In this document: positions 38,793 to 49,935 of the stretch, one piece after another
Numbering within the stretch: the stretch's first letter is position 1
How the letters are laid out: every line of letters starts with the position of its first letter
Origin: Sabellastarte sp. h YS-2021
Lineage: Eukaryota; Annelida; Polychaeta; Sabellida; Sabellidae
DNA length: 64,000 nt
Assembly: GCA_964017235.1 (NCBI GenBank)
Contig: OZ024933.1
Span: 57,084,255-57,148,254, forward strand
Reading direction: 5' to 3'
Position numbers and translations under genes: made by a program
The notes under the pieces: model-generated
What the model saw: the letters and a program-made list of their open reading frames with translations, nothing else
Databases searched by the model: none
What the model was told of the DNA's origin: nothing

Positions 38793-40424
38793 ATTATGTC
38801 CACCCCACTGGGGGGTGGACATATTATTTTTGCTTTTTCCGCCGTCCGGCGTCTGGTGTCCGGCATCCCACTTGGTTTCCAGACATTTTAGGCAACAGTT
38901 CTTGTCCTATCTTTACCAAATTTGGCATGCAGGTTTATTGGGTTAATAGCTTGTATGGGATTGCTTTTGGTGATGATAGCTCTATAGCTAACTGAGTAAT
39001 AGCTACTTTGCTACTTTTGAGTATCTCTTTGGTTTCCAGACATTTTAAGGAATGCTATTAAGCCTAGCTTTCTGAAATTTGGTATGGAGGTTCATTGGGT
39101 TAATAGCTTGTATGGGATTGCTTTTGGGGGGAATTGCTTCATAGATGAGTGAGTAATTAAATAAATGAGTAATTGGCTATTTTGAATACTGAAAAAGGCA
39201 AATGTGCTCATATCTCCTAAACCGTGCGAGATGAGCGATTTCGTCGAAATTTTTGACCCACAGGGTATCTAAAGAATGTACTCTTTGCAATTTTCAAAAA
39301 ATTTTCCCCTCCCCAAAAATGGCGGCCATTTTGAATTTTTGCCAAAAATGGGAAAACACAAATTTGCTTCTATCTCCTTAACCGTGCGAGATAGAGCGAT
39401 TTCGTCAAAATTTTCAACCCACAGGGTATCTAAGGAATGTAATCTTTTCAATTTTAAAAAAATTTCCCCTCCCCAAAAATGGCGGCCATTTTGAATTTTC
39501 GAATTTTTGCCAAAAATGGCAAAACATAAATTTGCTTCTATCTCCTTAACCGTGCGAGATAGAGCGATTTCGCCGAAATTTTCGACCCACAGGGTATCTA
39601 AGGAATGTACTCTTTTCAATTTTCAAAAAAAAATTTCCCCTCCCCAAAAATGGCGGCCATTTTGAATTTTCGAATTTTTGCCAAATTATCAAGCAACAGG
39701 GTATGTGACCAATGTACTCTTGGCAATTTTCAAAAAATTTTCCCCCTCCCCAAAAATGGCCACCATTTTGAATTTTCAAATTTTCCCCAAAAATGGCAAA
39801 ACACAAAATTGCTTCTATCTCCTTAACCGTGCGAGATAGAGCGATTTCGTCGAAATTTTCGACCCACAGGGTATCTAAGAAATGTACTTTAATGTATTTT
39901 CAAAAAATTTTCCCCCTCCCCACATATGGCGGCCATTTTGAATTTTCGAATTTTTGCCCAAAATGGAAAAACACAAATTTGCCTTAACCGTGCAAAATAG
40001 AGTTATTTTGTTGAAATTTTCGACCCATAGGGTATCTAAGAAATGTACTCTTGGCAATTTTCAAAAAATTTTCCTTTTCCCAAAAATGGCGGCCATTTTG
40101 AATTTTAAAATTTTTGCCCAAAATAGAAAAACAGAAATTTTCTTCTATCTTCTTAACCGTGCAAGATAGAGTGATTTTGTCAAAATTTTCGACCCAACCA
40201 ATGCAAAAAGGTATGAAGCTGAAATAATTTACATGTACACTTAAAATATTTAAGCATCATTGATATATTTTACAAATGAAACAGGGTATTGTAACACTAC
40301 TGTACAATTTTGCCAAAAGGTTCATGGGGTGGACATTACACATGATAATGTGTGTTCTTCTATGCTATCCTGTTTCTATTCATATGTCGCAGCTACTATC
40401 AACAGGGCGTCCTATTTCTAGTTT
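38793..40424 (+). mobile_element. Family B hairpin element, copy 2 (uninterrupted)
   Basis: Starts ATTATGTCCACCCC with the hairpin at 38796-38822 and ends TAGTTT at 40424. It has the same lead, 'tttggtttccagacattt' segments, and an array of units of about 165 bp (39225-40190, about six units, one shortened at 39690), then the tail 'gtggacattacacatgataa'. 1632 bp, non-coding, and flanked by 165-170-bp direct repeats of sequence X. Open frames on both strands across it are array translations. Confidence 0.82.
39225..40190 (+). repeat. Family B tandem array in copy 2
   Basis: Six to seven units with 'gtgcgagatagagcgatttc' (about 39220, 39385, 39555, 39830, 40000 and 40160) and AAAATGGCGGCCATTTT-like cores. 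One unit near 39690 has replaced the motif by 'aattatcaagcaacagggta'. Units erode toward the right end. Confidence 0.83.
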
Positions 40425-40594
40425 TCTCATTGACTATTGCAGGGATTTTTCTCTTGTAATGCATATATGTACTAGGCCACTAGTAGATAACTTTTTGTGA
40501 GTATCAGGCCTGGATCTTTCTTAATTATTTTTTATGAATTTTTAAAATAATTTTTAGTGCATTAAAATTCATGAAATCATGCACTAAATCACTT
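40425..40594 (+). repeat. 170-bp direct repeat X, right copy
   Basis: Begins tctcattgactattgcaggg immediately after the family B end and runs to gcactaaatcactt, matching 38628-38792. It is followed directly by a separate tandem array (40590-41390). Confidence 0.8.
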
Positions 40595-41390
40595 CTAACT
40601 TGAAAAGTATTACATTTAGAGCATTTTGTCAAAGTATGTTATTCAGCTAATTTTTTCATAGCTACAACATGTTGAGTAAATTGAGTGTCTATCCCAATAG
40701 CTAAGTGAGTAATAGCTACTTTTTTACTTTTTAGTACCTCCCCGTAATGAGTAAAATCACCTATAACTTGAAAACTATTGCATAATTATACAGAATTTTG
40801 TGTAAATATGTTTTTCAGATACTTTTCGGTCAGCCAAAACATAGTAAAATTTCAGACCTGTAGCTCATTGCATAGCTGAGTAATAGCTACTTTGAGGTTA
40901 TCACTGTTGAGTAAATCAGTTCTAACTTGAAAACTATTGCTTTAAGAGTAGTTTGTTTAAATATGTTATTCACCTAATTTTTGGTCAGCTATAACATAGT
41001 GAAATTGCAGACCTGTAGCTCATTACATAGCTGAGCAATAGCTATTTTCAGGTTCTCACTTGAGTAAATAAGTTGTAACTTGAAAAACTATTCCATTTAC
41101 CGTATTTTTTTAAAAAATATGTTGTTAACCTCCTTTTGGGTCAGCTATAATATAGTGAAATTACAGACCGGTAGCTCAGGGCATAGCTGAGCAATAGCTA
41201 TTTTCAGGTTCTCACTGTTGAGTAAATCAGTTGTAACTTGAAAAGTATTGCATTTGGAGTATTTTGTTTAAATATGTTATTCACCTACTTTTGGGTCAGC
41301 TATAACATAGTAAAATTTCAGACCTGTAGCTCATTGCATAGCTGAATAATAGCTACTATGAGGTTATCACTGTTGAGTGTTTTCCAAACA
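40590..41390 (+). repeat. Tandem array, about 155-160-bp units, about 5 copies
   Basis: Each unit has 'taacttgaaaactattgc', 'aaatatgttattcacct', 'gtcagctataacatagtgaa' and 'tagctgagtaatagctactt'. Starts are near 40590, 40745, 40910, 41060 and 41225. The 'ctgagtaatagctacttt' word also occurs in the lead of family B (about 2910 and 38993), linking this array to the same element group. Confidence 0.78.
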
Positions 41391-41399
41391 GACCAACAA

Positions 41400-43630
41400 A
41401 AACACAATCTCTTATAGCGGAGTTTGTGAGAAAGTAATAGGAAATCATATATTTCTGAAAGTAGGAAAGAGTTTATGAATCTGAATATTTGAACAATAGA
41501 AGTTTGCGTAATAGATATTTGTATAATTTGTGTCTTTGAGCTGTCATATGAAAAAAATGTTGTTGGGACCCAGTTATGTTTATTATTTCTGTAGCTACAA
41601 AGTTATTCTTTACATATTGCAAATCTTTTAAGCTCTCACATTTACAGAATCATGATCTAACATTCCACTAAAACCTACAGCAATACAACAGTTAGTGATG
41701 TTGGGATCTCAAAATCCATCCAGTTGTAGGTAATTTCGACTTCTTTTAGTGATTCTAAGTACATGCAACTGTAATACCATAAAGCATTGACTTAATTTTG
41801 GACTAGTCATTTTGCCAATTTTTTTTATTTTTCTATTTCTGTGAAGAGTGATATCGGATTTATCTGTTATTAAATAGATGTGCTTAAATAGACATAAAAA
41901 ATCTCAAATTTATTTGAGAATGTTCCACAATGTTCCACAATTCAAAGAAAAATGAAGGTTGTTTCATTGGTTATGATTGATAGTACTGTATTTCTTTCTC
42001 TAAACTTTAAAAAAAAAGTTTATTGATTATAATCTTTTTTTTTTAATTTTTTTTTTTATATAAAATTATATATAAGAAAAAAACCATATTGCATATCACC
42101 TAAGATACATAGTATACTTGCATTACTTTTTGTGTCAATTTAGGTTTATATAATTGATGCTTTACATTTTAACAGGTAAAATGTAAATGTAACATATTGA
42201 CAACAAAATTACATAGAAAATTTTTAAAATATGTTTATCCAAATTCCCAACTTTTTGTTGAATGTAGATATATTTGAGTTAATTTCATACAAATGCTTTT
42301 GTTCGGTAAAAGACTTTTTGATTTCAGTTTGTAAAAGATATATACTTGGACGGAAATTTTTCTGTGAGCACCAAAATATATACCTTTTTGTTGTAAGCAA
42401 GATCAAGTTTATTAATTATAATCTTGGTATACTTACAACTCTCACCTCACAACCCCTGTATCAAATGTGTAGACCACGGTCGATTGCAATTCCAGTTTAT
42501 GCTTTAGAATGTCTTGTCGACCACAGTTTATATATGAACTTTATGTTCATGTATACCTTGTCAGTTGACTTCAGTCAGCTGCCTTTTATAATATGCTGCA
42601 CCATTCCTGTTTACCAGAGGCTGCCCAGATATATATATATTATGCTGTATTTTCAATAGACAAGGTATATATGATATACTATATTGTCTCTTGACCACAG
42701 TCGACTGCCACAATAATATGTTTTACCATATCTTGTCAATCACAGGTAATGGCCATGTACATTTTGTTGTATCATACCAATGAACCAGAGGTTACAAAAC
42801 CAGAGGTCACAAAACCAAGTAAATTATGCTGGTGACCAGAGTCAACTGCAATTTGTTGTGTCCTCTATAATGTCTCTTGGCCAAAGTCAGTCACCATTTA
42901 TTATTATGCTGTATAATGTCAGTCAACCACAGTCAACTGTCATTTATTTTATGCTGTACATTATATTGTACAATTAAAAAATTAAAGTCCATGGCCCAAT
43001 ATACCAGACATTTCTTTCAAAGCACACAGGGATACAAATTTAGGATTATTTTCTTTTGTTTATTCATGGTTATCACATTCTTTAATTATTTAATAAGATC
43101 TCATGATATATTTTAGTAAAATATTTTAATCCCTTGGTAATAAAAGGGTTTAATGCTTGTCATATTATAACGTTAATGACTTATTTAATATTAAGTATTA
43201 TCATTAATATATAAGTATGTTGCCTCTGTATACTTGTCAGATAAAAAGTTTAATATTTGTTGCTGACATTAAGGTTGATACTTTATCTAAAAAAAAAAAT
43301 TTTAAAAACTTTATAGCTGAAATACAGCAGTTTTCTTTGTAAATGTGTGCAATTTATAAAAGTATTTAACTTTTAAGTCTAAGCATTTTTTCAGGTTAAA
43401 CATACCAGTTTTCTTGTAAAATGTTTACAAAGTAACAGTATTCAATGTGTATATTTTATGTACATTTTGTGATGAATTAGATGCTATACTTGTTATTTTT
43501 GACTCTTGTTCAGTGGACCAGTTGAAATCAGTTCACTTAAAATTATTTAGTCACTTAATGCCTTGTAGTTTAATGTATTTACTTGGTGTTTTATGCCACA
43601 TCTTGTAATGTTGTATCAGTTCTTGTTTGA
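41400..43630. other. Intergenic with minisatellite at 42440-42970
   Basis: No gene. 42440-42970 repeats words such as 'accacagtcgactgc', 'cagtcaactg', 'ttttataatatgctg' and 'tattatgctgtataatgtc' at irregular spacing of about 50-90 bp. Short A/T tracts are at 42030-42060. Confidence 0.5.
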
Positions 43631-43634
43631 CTAG

Positions 43635-43750
43635 TGGTGAGAAGAGTGGAAGAAGCCAGTATGTACAGTTGGTCAAGGTGCTGTACTGTTAACTGCTGGA
43701 GATCAGGCTAGGATTCGATCTCGGATTCGATCACCACTACACCATCTTGA
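43635..43750 (+). mobile_element. SINE-like tRNA-related sequence
   Basis: 'gtacagttggtcaaggtgct' with a B-box-like 'ggattcgatctcggattcga', the latter word partly duplicated. It ends in 'accactacaccatcttgacc'. A T-tract of about 28 at 43779-43806 follows. A weak call from promoter-box-like words only. Confidence 0.35.
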
Positions 43751-44039
43751 CCCCTGTGTTGTGGTTTTATATTTAGTCTTTTTTTTTTTTTTTTTTTTTT
43801 TTTTTTGTTGTTTTTTCCAACATACAAATACATACATAAAAAAAAAAAAAACAGAAATATACCAGCCATATACTGAACCAAGTGAACATATCTAGCACAG
43901 TTTATTTTGTGACTTAACTGTTGGTCAAATTCAATTCTGTCAATATAAAAAGATGAAGTCGCACCATATATTTAGTCTTTGACATCATTTATGTTGTGAA
44001 TGTTGAATGAATGAGAAACATATAAAGGTAAAAGATTTA

Positions 44040-45670
44040 ACCCACGGCCCTTAAGGGCTTTCAGGGTATTGTTTTCACCCCATGGTGTCCAGATGGGTGT
44101 TGGGCAGGCGGCGGGAAAAAGTTTGTCTGGCCTGTATCTCAGAGACCATAAGGTGTAGGAAGTTGATACTGGCTAGGGACATTGGTTGGGGATGTAGGTG
44201 TGCAGCATCATGGTATGACCTTGATTTGACCTTGCCGTAGTGACCTTGAGTTTAAAAATTTTGTCTGGGCTATATTTCGGAAAATGTAAGGTGTAGGGTA
44301 TTGATGCTTGGTAGGAATATTGGTTGGGAGGTGTTGGTGTGCATCATCATGGTGTGAACTTGATTTGACCTTGCTGTAGTGACTTTGACCGTAAAATCTT
44401 GTCCAGTCTATATCACGGAAACCGTAAGGTGTAGGAAGTTGACACTTGGTAGGGACATCAGTTAGGGGTGTATGTGTGCAACGTCATGCTGTTACCTTGA
44501 TTTGACCTTTGACCTTGATGTAGTGACCTTTGGCTTTTAAAATCTCATCCAGGCTATATCTTGACATCCATATGGTGTAGCAGGTTGATATGTGGTAGTG
44601 ACATTGGTTGGGGGTGTAGGCATGTAACGTCATGGTGTGGGCTTGATTTGATGTTTGACCCTGCTGTAGTGACCTTGACCTTTAAGATCTTGTCTGGGCT
44701 ATATCTCAGAAACCATGAGGTACAGAAAGTTGACACATGGTAGGGGCATTGGTTGGGGTTGGAGGTATATAGCAGCATGGTGTGGCCTTGAGTTTACCTT
44801 TACCTTTGATCTTGCTGTACTGACTGTCACCTTTTAAACCTTTTCCGGACTATATCTTGGCATCCGTAAGGCAAAGGAAATTGATACTTGGTAGGTATAT
44901 TGGTCAGGGGGTGTAGATGTGCAACGCCTTGATGCGATCTTGATTTGACTTTTGACTTATATGTACTGACCTTGACCTTTAAAATCTTGTCTGGGCTATA
45001 GCTTGGAAGTTGTAAGGTATAGGAGGTTGATACTTGGTAGGGATATTTTTGGTTGAAGTAAGTGTGACCTTGATTTCACCTTTGACCTTCCTGTAGTGAC
45101 CTTGACCTTTAAAATCTTCTCTTGGCTTATACTCGGGAACCATAAGGTGTAGGAAGTTGATACTTGACATGGACATTTGTTAGGGGTTTAGATGTGCAAC
45201 ATCATGATGTGACCTTGATTTGACCTTTGACCTTGTTCGAACTTTGACCTTTTAAATCTTGTCTGGGGTATCTTTCGGAAACTGTAAAGTGTAGGAAGTT
45301 GATACTTGGTAGGTACTTTAGTCAGCCGGGTGTAGGTGGGCAACGTCATGGTGTGACATTGATTTGACCTTTGACCTTGCCGTAGTGACCTTGACCCTAA
45401 ATATCTTGTGCTGACCATATCCCAAAAACTGTAAGATGTAGGAAGGGACAGTAGTAAGGACAGTAGGGACAGTAGAAGGAAGTGTAGGTGTACAATGTCA
45501 TGGTACATTTTCTTAAACATTACTTTGTCTACTTAAACATTATTTGGACATTTACAAAACTGATACTGTTTGCTCTGAAAATCTCCTGTACTGTTTTAAT
45601 TATTCTGTATCTCGTATTGTTGAAATTATTTCCCTGGGCTGTGGGCTATGGGCATCTCGGATGCTATTTT
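44040..45670 (+). repeat. Family C element, copy 3 (most complete)
   Basis: Head with a palindromic gcccttaagggc (44049-44060) and 'ttttcaccccatggtgtcc'. Then about ten units of roughly 140-150 bp, each with 'ggtgtaggaagttgatactt' (about 44150, 44290, 44428, 44570, 44718, 44868, 45010, 45135, 45285 and 45430), 'gaccttgatttgacctttga' and 'aaaatcttgtctgggctata'. The tail is shared with 14600-14700 and 23800-24250. Non-coding. Confidence 0.82.
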
Positions 45671-46970
45671 TTTTTCTTTGATGGTTTTGCTGATTATGAA
45701 ATTATTGTAGATCATCTGTGTGGCAGTGACATTTTCTATTAATCCTTATATTCAAAGCAGTATAGCTGGCTTTGTATATCTATTAATTTTGTGGCACTTG
45801 CCATGTATATATTAGAATGGTTACATTTTTGTCACATCTGACAGAGGAATGAATTATTCTTGATGCGTTTTAAACCTTCAACTATTGGTTTTAAGGGGAC
45901 GTTAAACTTACAAGGATTTTGATTAGTTTATAATTTATATCCAGCATCAGTATTTGTTGTACACTCTGGTGTAATGTCTGATTGTTTGTGTGATTCTCTA
46001 CTTGTCAATTTAAGTATTATATTTTGGCTGACATATTTGTTCTTTAGATGGTTTAAATAAACTCGTGATGGTATATCATATATTTTATCTGCATAGAACT
46101 CCGGTATATTCTGGAGTGCCTTTTGGTCACAATAAGTCAGTTTATTAATAACCAGAGCTCTATATATGACAAATTTTCCTTGTGGGTTTTATCCAATCAG
46201 TTGGCATTATTTGAATTGCAACATCTTTTATATCAAGATCAAAAGAAGACCATTTGAAAAAGTGCAGCAGTAGAATCTGAAGAGCTAGAATCTCCAATAT
46301 CCTTTTATCTACAAAAATAGTGTATTTCCTGATGTAGAACCTCAAAACTGGTGCTGTTGTTAAATTCAATTTACACCGGTTTCTACATGCACAGAGTATG
46401 CTGTATAAATTCAGATCAGAATATACTTTTAATGTAGTTTGTAGCAAGCAAAAGTACTGTATGACTGAAATATGTACCCATTTTGACAAACAGCACTTTG
46501 GATCTGTCATAGTTTTGCAAATCTTTTGAATATTAACCAAAGGTTTCCCCCATCAAGGTCACAGGCAGATATTTGGAAGACCCAATGGCGAGAAAGTCAA
46601 ACTATCAGATAGTCATAAATTCCTGAGATTTTGCTAAATGGCCCACATTCTGACCTATTGGCTACATGATTACAGAGCCATTGATTTGTTGTTTGTGCCT
46701 TCAGTTCACTTATACAGACATTAAGCACAGGATACACAGAGAAAAGTCCGATTGGATTAGATTTGTATCTGAGATCCCAATTAGGAAATGGGCCCAAAGT
46801 AGGCTAGTGTTACTGTGTTGCTAAGTTTGATCAATATCACTTGCTTTTTCCTTTTGTGAATTAAAGCCCAGTACAAGACAACATTGGAGAACATACTGAT
46901 GGCTCTTACACACTTGAAGGACCAAAAACAAAATGAAAAACACTGTGCGGCTGGAATATGTCTGCTTGTT
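45671..46970. other. Intergenic, no supported feature
   Basis: The minus open frame 46540-46160 (126 residues) has no recognised motif, no splice context and an AT-rich composition like its surroundings, so I do not call it a gene. No repeat shared with the rest of the window was noted. Confidence 0.5.
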
Positions 46971-46974
46971 ACAT

Positions 46975-47220
46975 CTTCCAAGGAGGTATTATTTTCATGA
47001 CCATTTGTCTCTTTGCAGAAGTATGCAAATACTGCTGGTTGGAACTTTATGCAAAAATCAGAAGATGGGTCCTGGTCCAACCTAGATCCCATTAAATTTT
47101 GGGAGTGATCTGGATCACGGTCTGGAAGCAAAAAAAATATAATCTGGATTTTTTTCATTTGGTTATTCTTGCATACCTAGATGGAGGTATGCGTTCTCTG
47201 AGTACTCTTGTTTAACATGA
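46975..47220 (+). repeat. Dispersed family E, copy 1
   Basis: 'ccaaggaggtattattttca', 'gcaaatactgctggttgg', 'gatgggtcctggtccaacct', 'ggaggtatgcgttctctgag'. The layout GGAGGT ... GGAGGT-[tg]atgcg-ctct matches copies at 47352-47640, 48405-48625 and, inverted, 49675-49935. Confidence 0.72.
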
Positions 47221-47351
47221 ACCCATATGAAGAAGCAGTCTGCCCTGTGGCACGTAAAGAACAATATCACCATCCAAACAAAGGGTCAGTGCAGATGGCT
47301 GTTTGTGAGCTTTTAAATTATTAGTGGGTTTTCATGAATACAAAACATATT

Positions 47352-47640
47352 TACCTCTGCAGAGGAGGGAATAAATCCATTACCATTTGTTTGTTTGTTA
47401 GCAGAATTACACAAATACTACTGGTTGTGTCTTCATCAAAACCAGTGAGAAGATGGGTCTTGGTCTAACTTAGGTCCCATTAAATGTTCAGAGTGAACCA
47501 GATCACTGCCTGGACACAAAAAAAAATATCAAAAATCCAGAATTTCTCATTTAGTTATTATTGAGCTGTTTTACTTTAGAAAAACAGAGACAAGGTTCTG
47601 AGTGCGGAGGTCTGCACTCCCCTAGTGCTCTTGTATATAT
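47352..47640 (+). repeat. Dispersed family E, copy 2
   Basis: 'tttgtttgtttgttagcaga', 'aatactactggttgtg', 'gatgggtcttggtctaactt' and 'ggaggtctgcactccc' followed by agtgctcttgtatata. Similar in order to copy 1. Confidence 0.72.
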
Positions 47641-47984
47641 ATTATTGTCGGCTTTCATAGACCCCATAAGCAATGAACATCCCATAAGAGAAAATATATT
47701 AAATTCAGGGCATGACACTCCACCTTTGGAGGCCATTAACATACCACTTGCATTATTTTTATGACCGTACTTTATTCAAAACCACAGTCTAGATGACCAA
47801 GCAATTACTCAAATTTGTCAGATACTTGTCGACACATTCTTGTATCAGTGAACAGGCACTAATTCAATCTTGTATCTAGTTTGTAAATGTCAATTACTTC
47901 TGGAAAGTGTTTAACCCCTTACAGAGGCTATAAGCTAGATCTTGTGGAGCAGATTTCCTGCTGCTGAGGTGTCTCTGTTATTAC

Positions 47985-48300
47985 CTACATCAAGGAGGTA
48001 TTATTGTCATGACTTTTTATTACTTTGCAAATTTTTTAGTATATTACTCAGTCTGTTTGATTGATACTTTGCAAAATATTTGCAAAGTATATTTCCCACT
48101 GTGCTTGTTTGTAAGTTTGTTTATTTTACAGTATAACTCCAGAAACTGCCGCACAGATTATTATAAAATTTTCAGGGAGCATCAGAATTGTTACAAGGAA
48201 GAACGGATTCAAATTTGGGCAGGATCAGGTCCGTATCCTTTGTTTCTGGAGCACTTTTTTTACTAAAATCGTCCATGTTAGCGCCCATCTGCCCTAATGC
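47985..48300 (+). repeat. Dispersed family E-related partial copy
   Basis: 'catcaaggaggtattattgt' as in copy 1, then a diverged segment with 'ttgtttgtaagtttgttta' and 'aactccagaaactgccgc' not shared with the other copies. Possibly a chimera. Confidence 0.45.
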
Positions 48301-48404
48301 AAGCATGGGCAAAATCAATTAGAACATTTAGTTAATGCCCTGTAAGCAGATCAGTGATTTGCAAACAGGCTGAGTAATTACTTTGCAAAAATTTTGCACA
48401 GTAT

Positions 48405-48625
48405 GCACTCTGCTTGCCTCCGAGTGCTTTGGTTTGTCTGTTAGCAGGATTATGCAAATATTACAGGTTGAAAATCAGAAAATGGGTCTTGGACCAATTT
48501 AGATACCATTAAGTTTTCAGTAAGATCTGGGTCACCATCTGGATGCCAAAAAAATAATCTGATTTCTCCCATTTATTATTATGTGCATTGGCATAGGTTT
48601 GTGCTCTCCAAGTACTCTTGTATAT
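48405..48625 (+). repeat. Dispersed family E, copy 3
   Basis: 'tttgtctgttagcaggatta', 'gggtcttggaccaattta', 'atctgggtcaccatctggat', then 'gctctccaagtactcttgta'. Same order of words as copies 1 and 2. Confidence 0.7.
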
Positions 48626-49674
48626 ACACAGTTAGGAAATAAAGTAAACAATACATATACCGGTATATAATTCTCTGGCCTATCAAGTTCTGTGGTCAAT
48701 TCCCACTCACAGAGTGACTGTTTATTGCCGATTTGATTTTGTAGGAAACTGGTTTTAGATTGCATATATCAGTGAAAATGAACAAGTCAGTACCTAATAA
48801 TAATAATAATAATAATAGAAGGATTTATAGAGCGCAAAACTGATACAAATCCACTAATGCACTTAAGTCCAAGAAGGGATAGTGATAGAATTTAAGTGCA
48901 TAATCGATCTGTTGTAAAAAAAGAGCATTCTTAAAAGAATATGTTCACGTATCAGGGAACTTGCACTTCTGTGTAGAAAATGACTGAACCATTTGCTATA
49001 TCAATGACACTACTGAAAATAACATTGTCATCGGTTACAATATGTTCTTCATATATTGTCCTCATTTGGTTATCAAAGTAGAAAATAAAACTTTAAACTG
49101 AGTGCTATTATAGTGTGTGGAATCACATTAGCTGATTTTGGTTTGATAGTACTTCCAATAAGTATTATGATAAAAGGATTGGTTATTAAGATCTCTGTAT
49201 TGTATTAGTGAAAACTTGGTAGTTTTGCTGAATTGTTTTCTAATTTAGTTTTTCTACCCTTTTAGTTTAGTAGTTCTTGCAAATGATCTGGACCAAAACT
49301 TTGAAATTATTTTCTGGTGAAAGTAATGACTTGCTATTTGTGGAAACTATGGTCAGAGCTTTTTGTTTTAACAATTAATAGTTTGTGAACTATTAATTGG
49401 TAAAAATCTTTCTGGTAATATTTCCACTTATACTTTACATCTAGATGTGTCTTTTAAAGAGTATACAACATAATCTTCAAGACTGTTTCAGTTTTGCAAG
49501 TGCAGATCGCCTCTGAGACTCAAACCCATGATGCATAGTGATACTTGCCCCTCAGGTGTTCTTGCATGCTTGATGAAATGTAATTTGGGCTGAGGAAATT
49601 TGTGTAATAACCGATATTCAATGCAAATGCATATTCAAGTTGGTGTGTACTATATACACAAGAAAAACATTGAA
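48626..49674. other. Intergenic; TAA microsatellite
   Basis: About seven TAA triplets at 48798-48818, followed by 'gaaggatttatagagcgcaa', which may be a repeat-family tail. The rest shows no coding or repeat signal I can support. Confidence 0.45.
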
Positions 49675-49935
49675 CACAAGAGCACTCACAGGGTGCATAC
49701 CTCCGCGATAGGTCTCGTTAATAAGTAAATAGCAAAATATAGGTCTTTGATATTTTTTGTATCGAGACAGTGATCCAGATCTCTCACAAAATTTAATACA
49801 CTCTAAGTTTGACCAAGACCCATCTTCAGATTTTTGTCATGAAGATCCAACCAGTAGTAGTTGAATAATCCTGTTAACAAACAAACTGACAAATAAACGG
49901 TAATGAAAATAACACCTCCTTGGCGGAGGTAAAAG
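49675..49935 (-). repeat. Dispersed family E, copy 4 (inverted)
   Basis: Reverse orientation: 'acaagagcactcacagggtg', 'catacctccgcgataggtc', 'accaagacccatcttcag', 'aataacacctccttggcgga'. It shows the family's outer GGAGGT words on both sides. Confidence 0.7.

Noticed and set aside
44554..45520. Open frames in the family C array
   Set aside because: They follow the 140-bp repeat period and have no codon-level constraint or motif.
46160..46540. 126-residue minus-strand frame
   Set aside because: No motif, AT-driven composition, no splice partners; probably a chance open frame.
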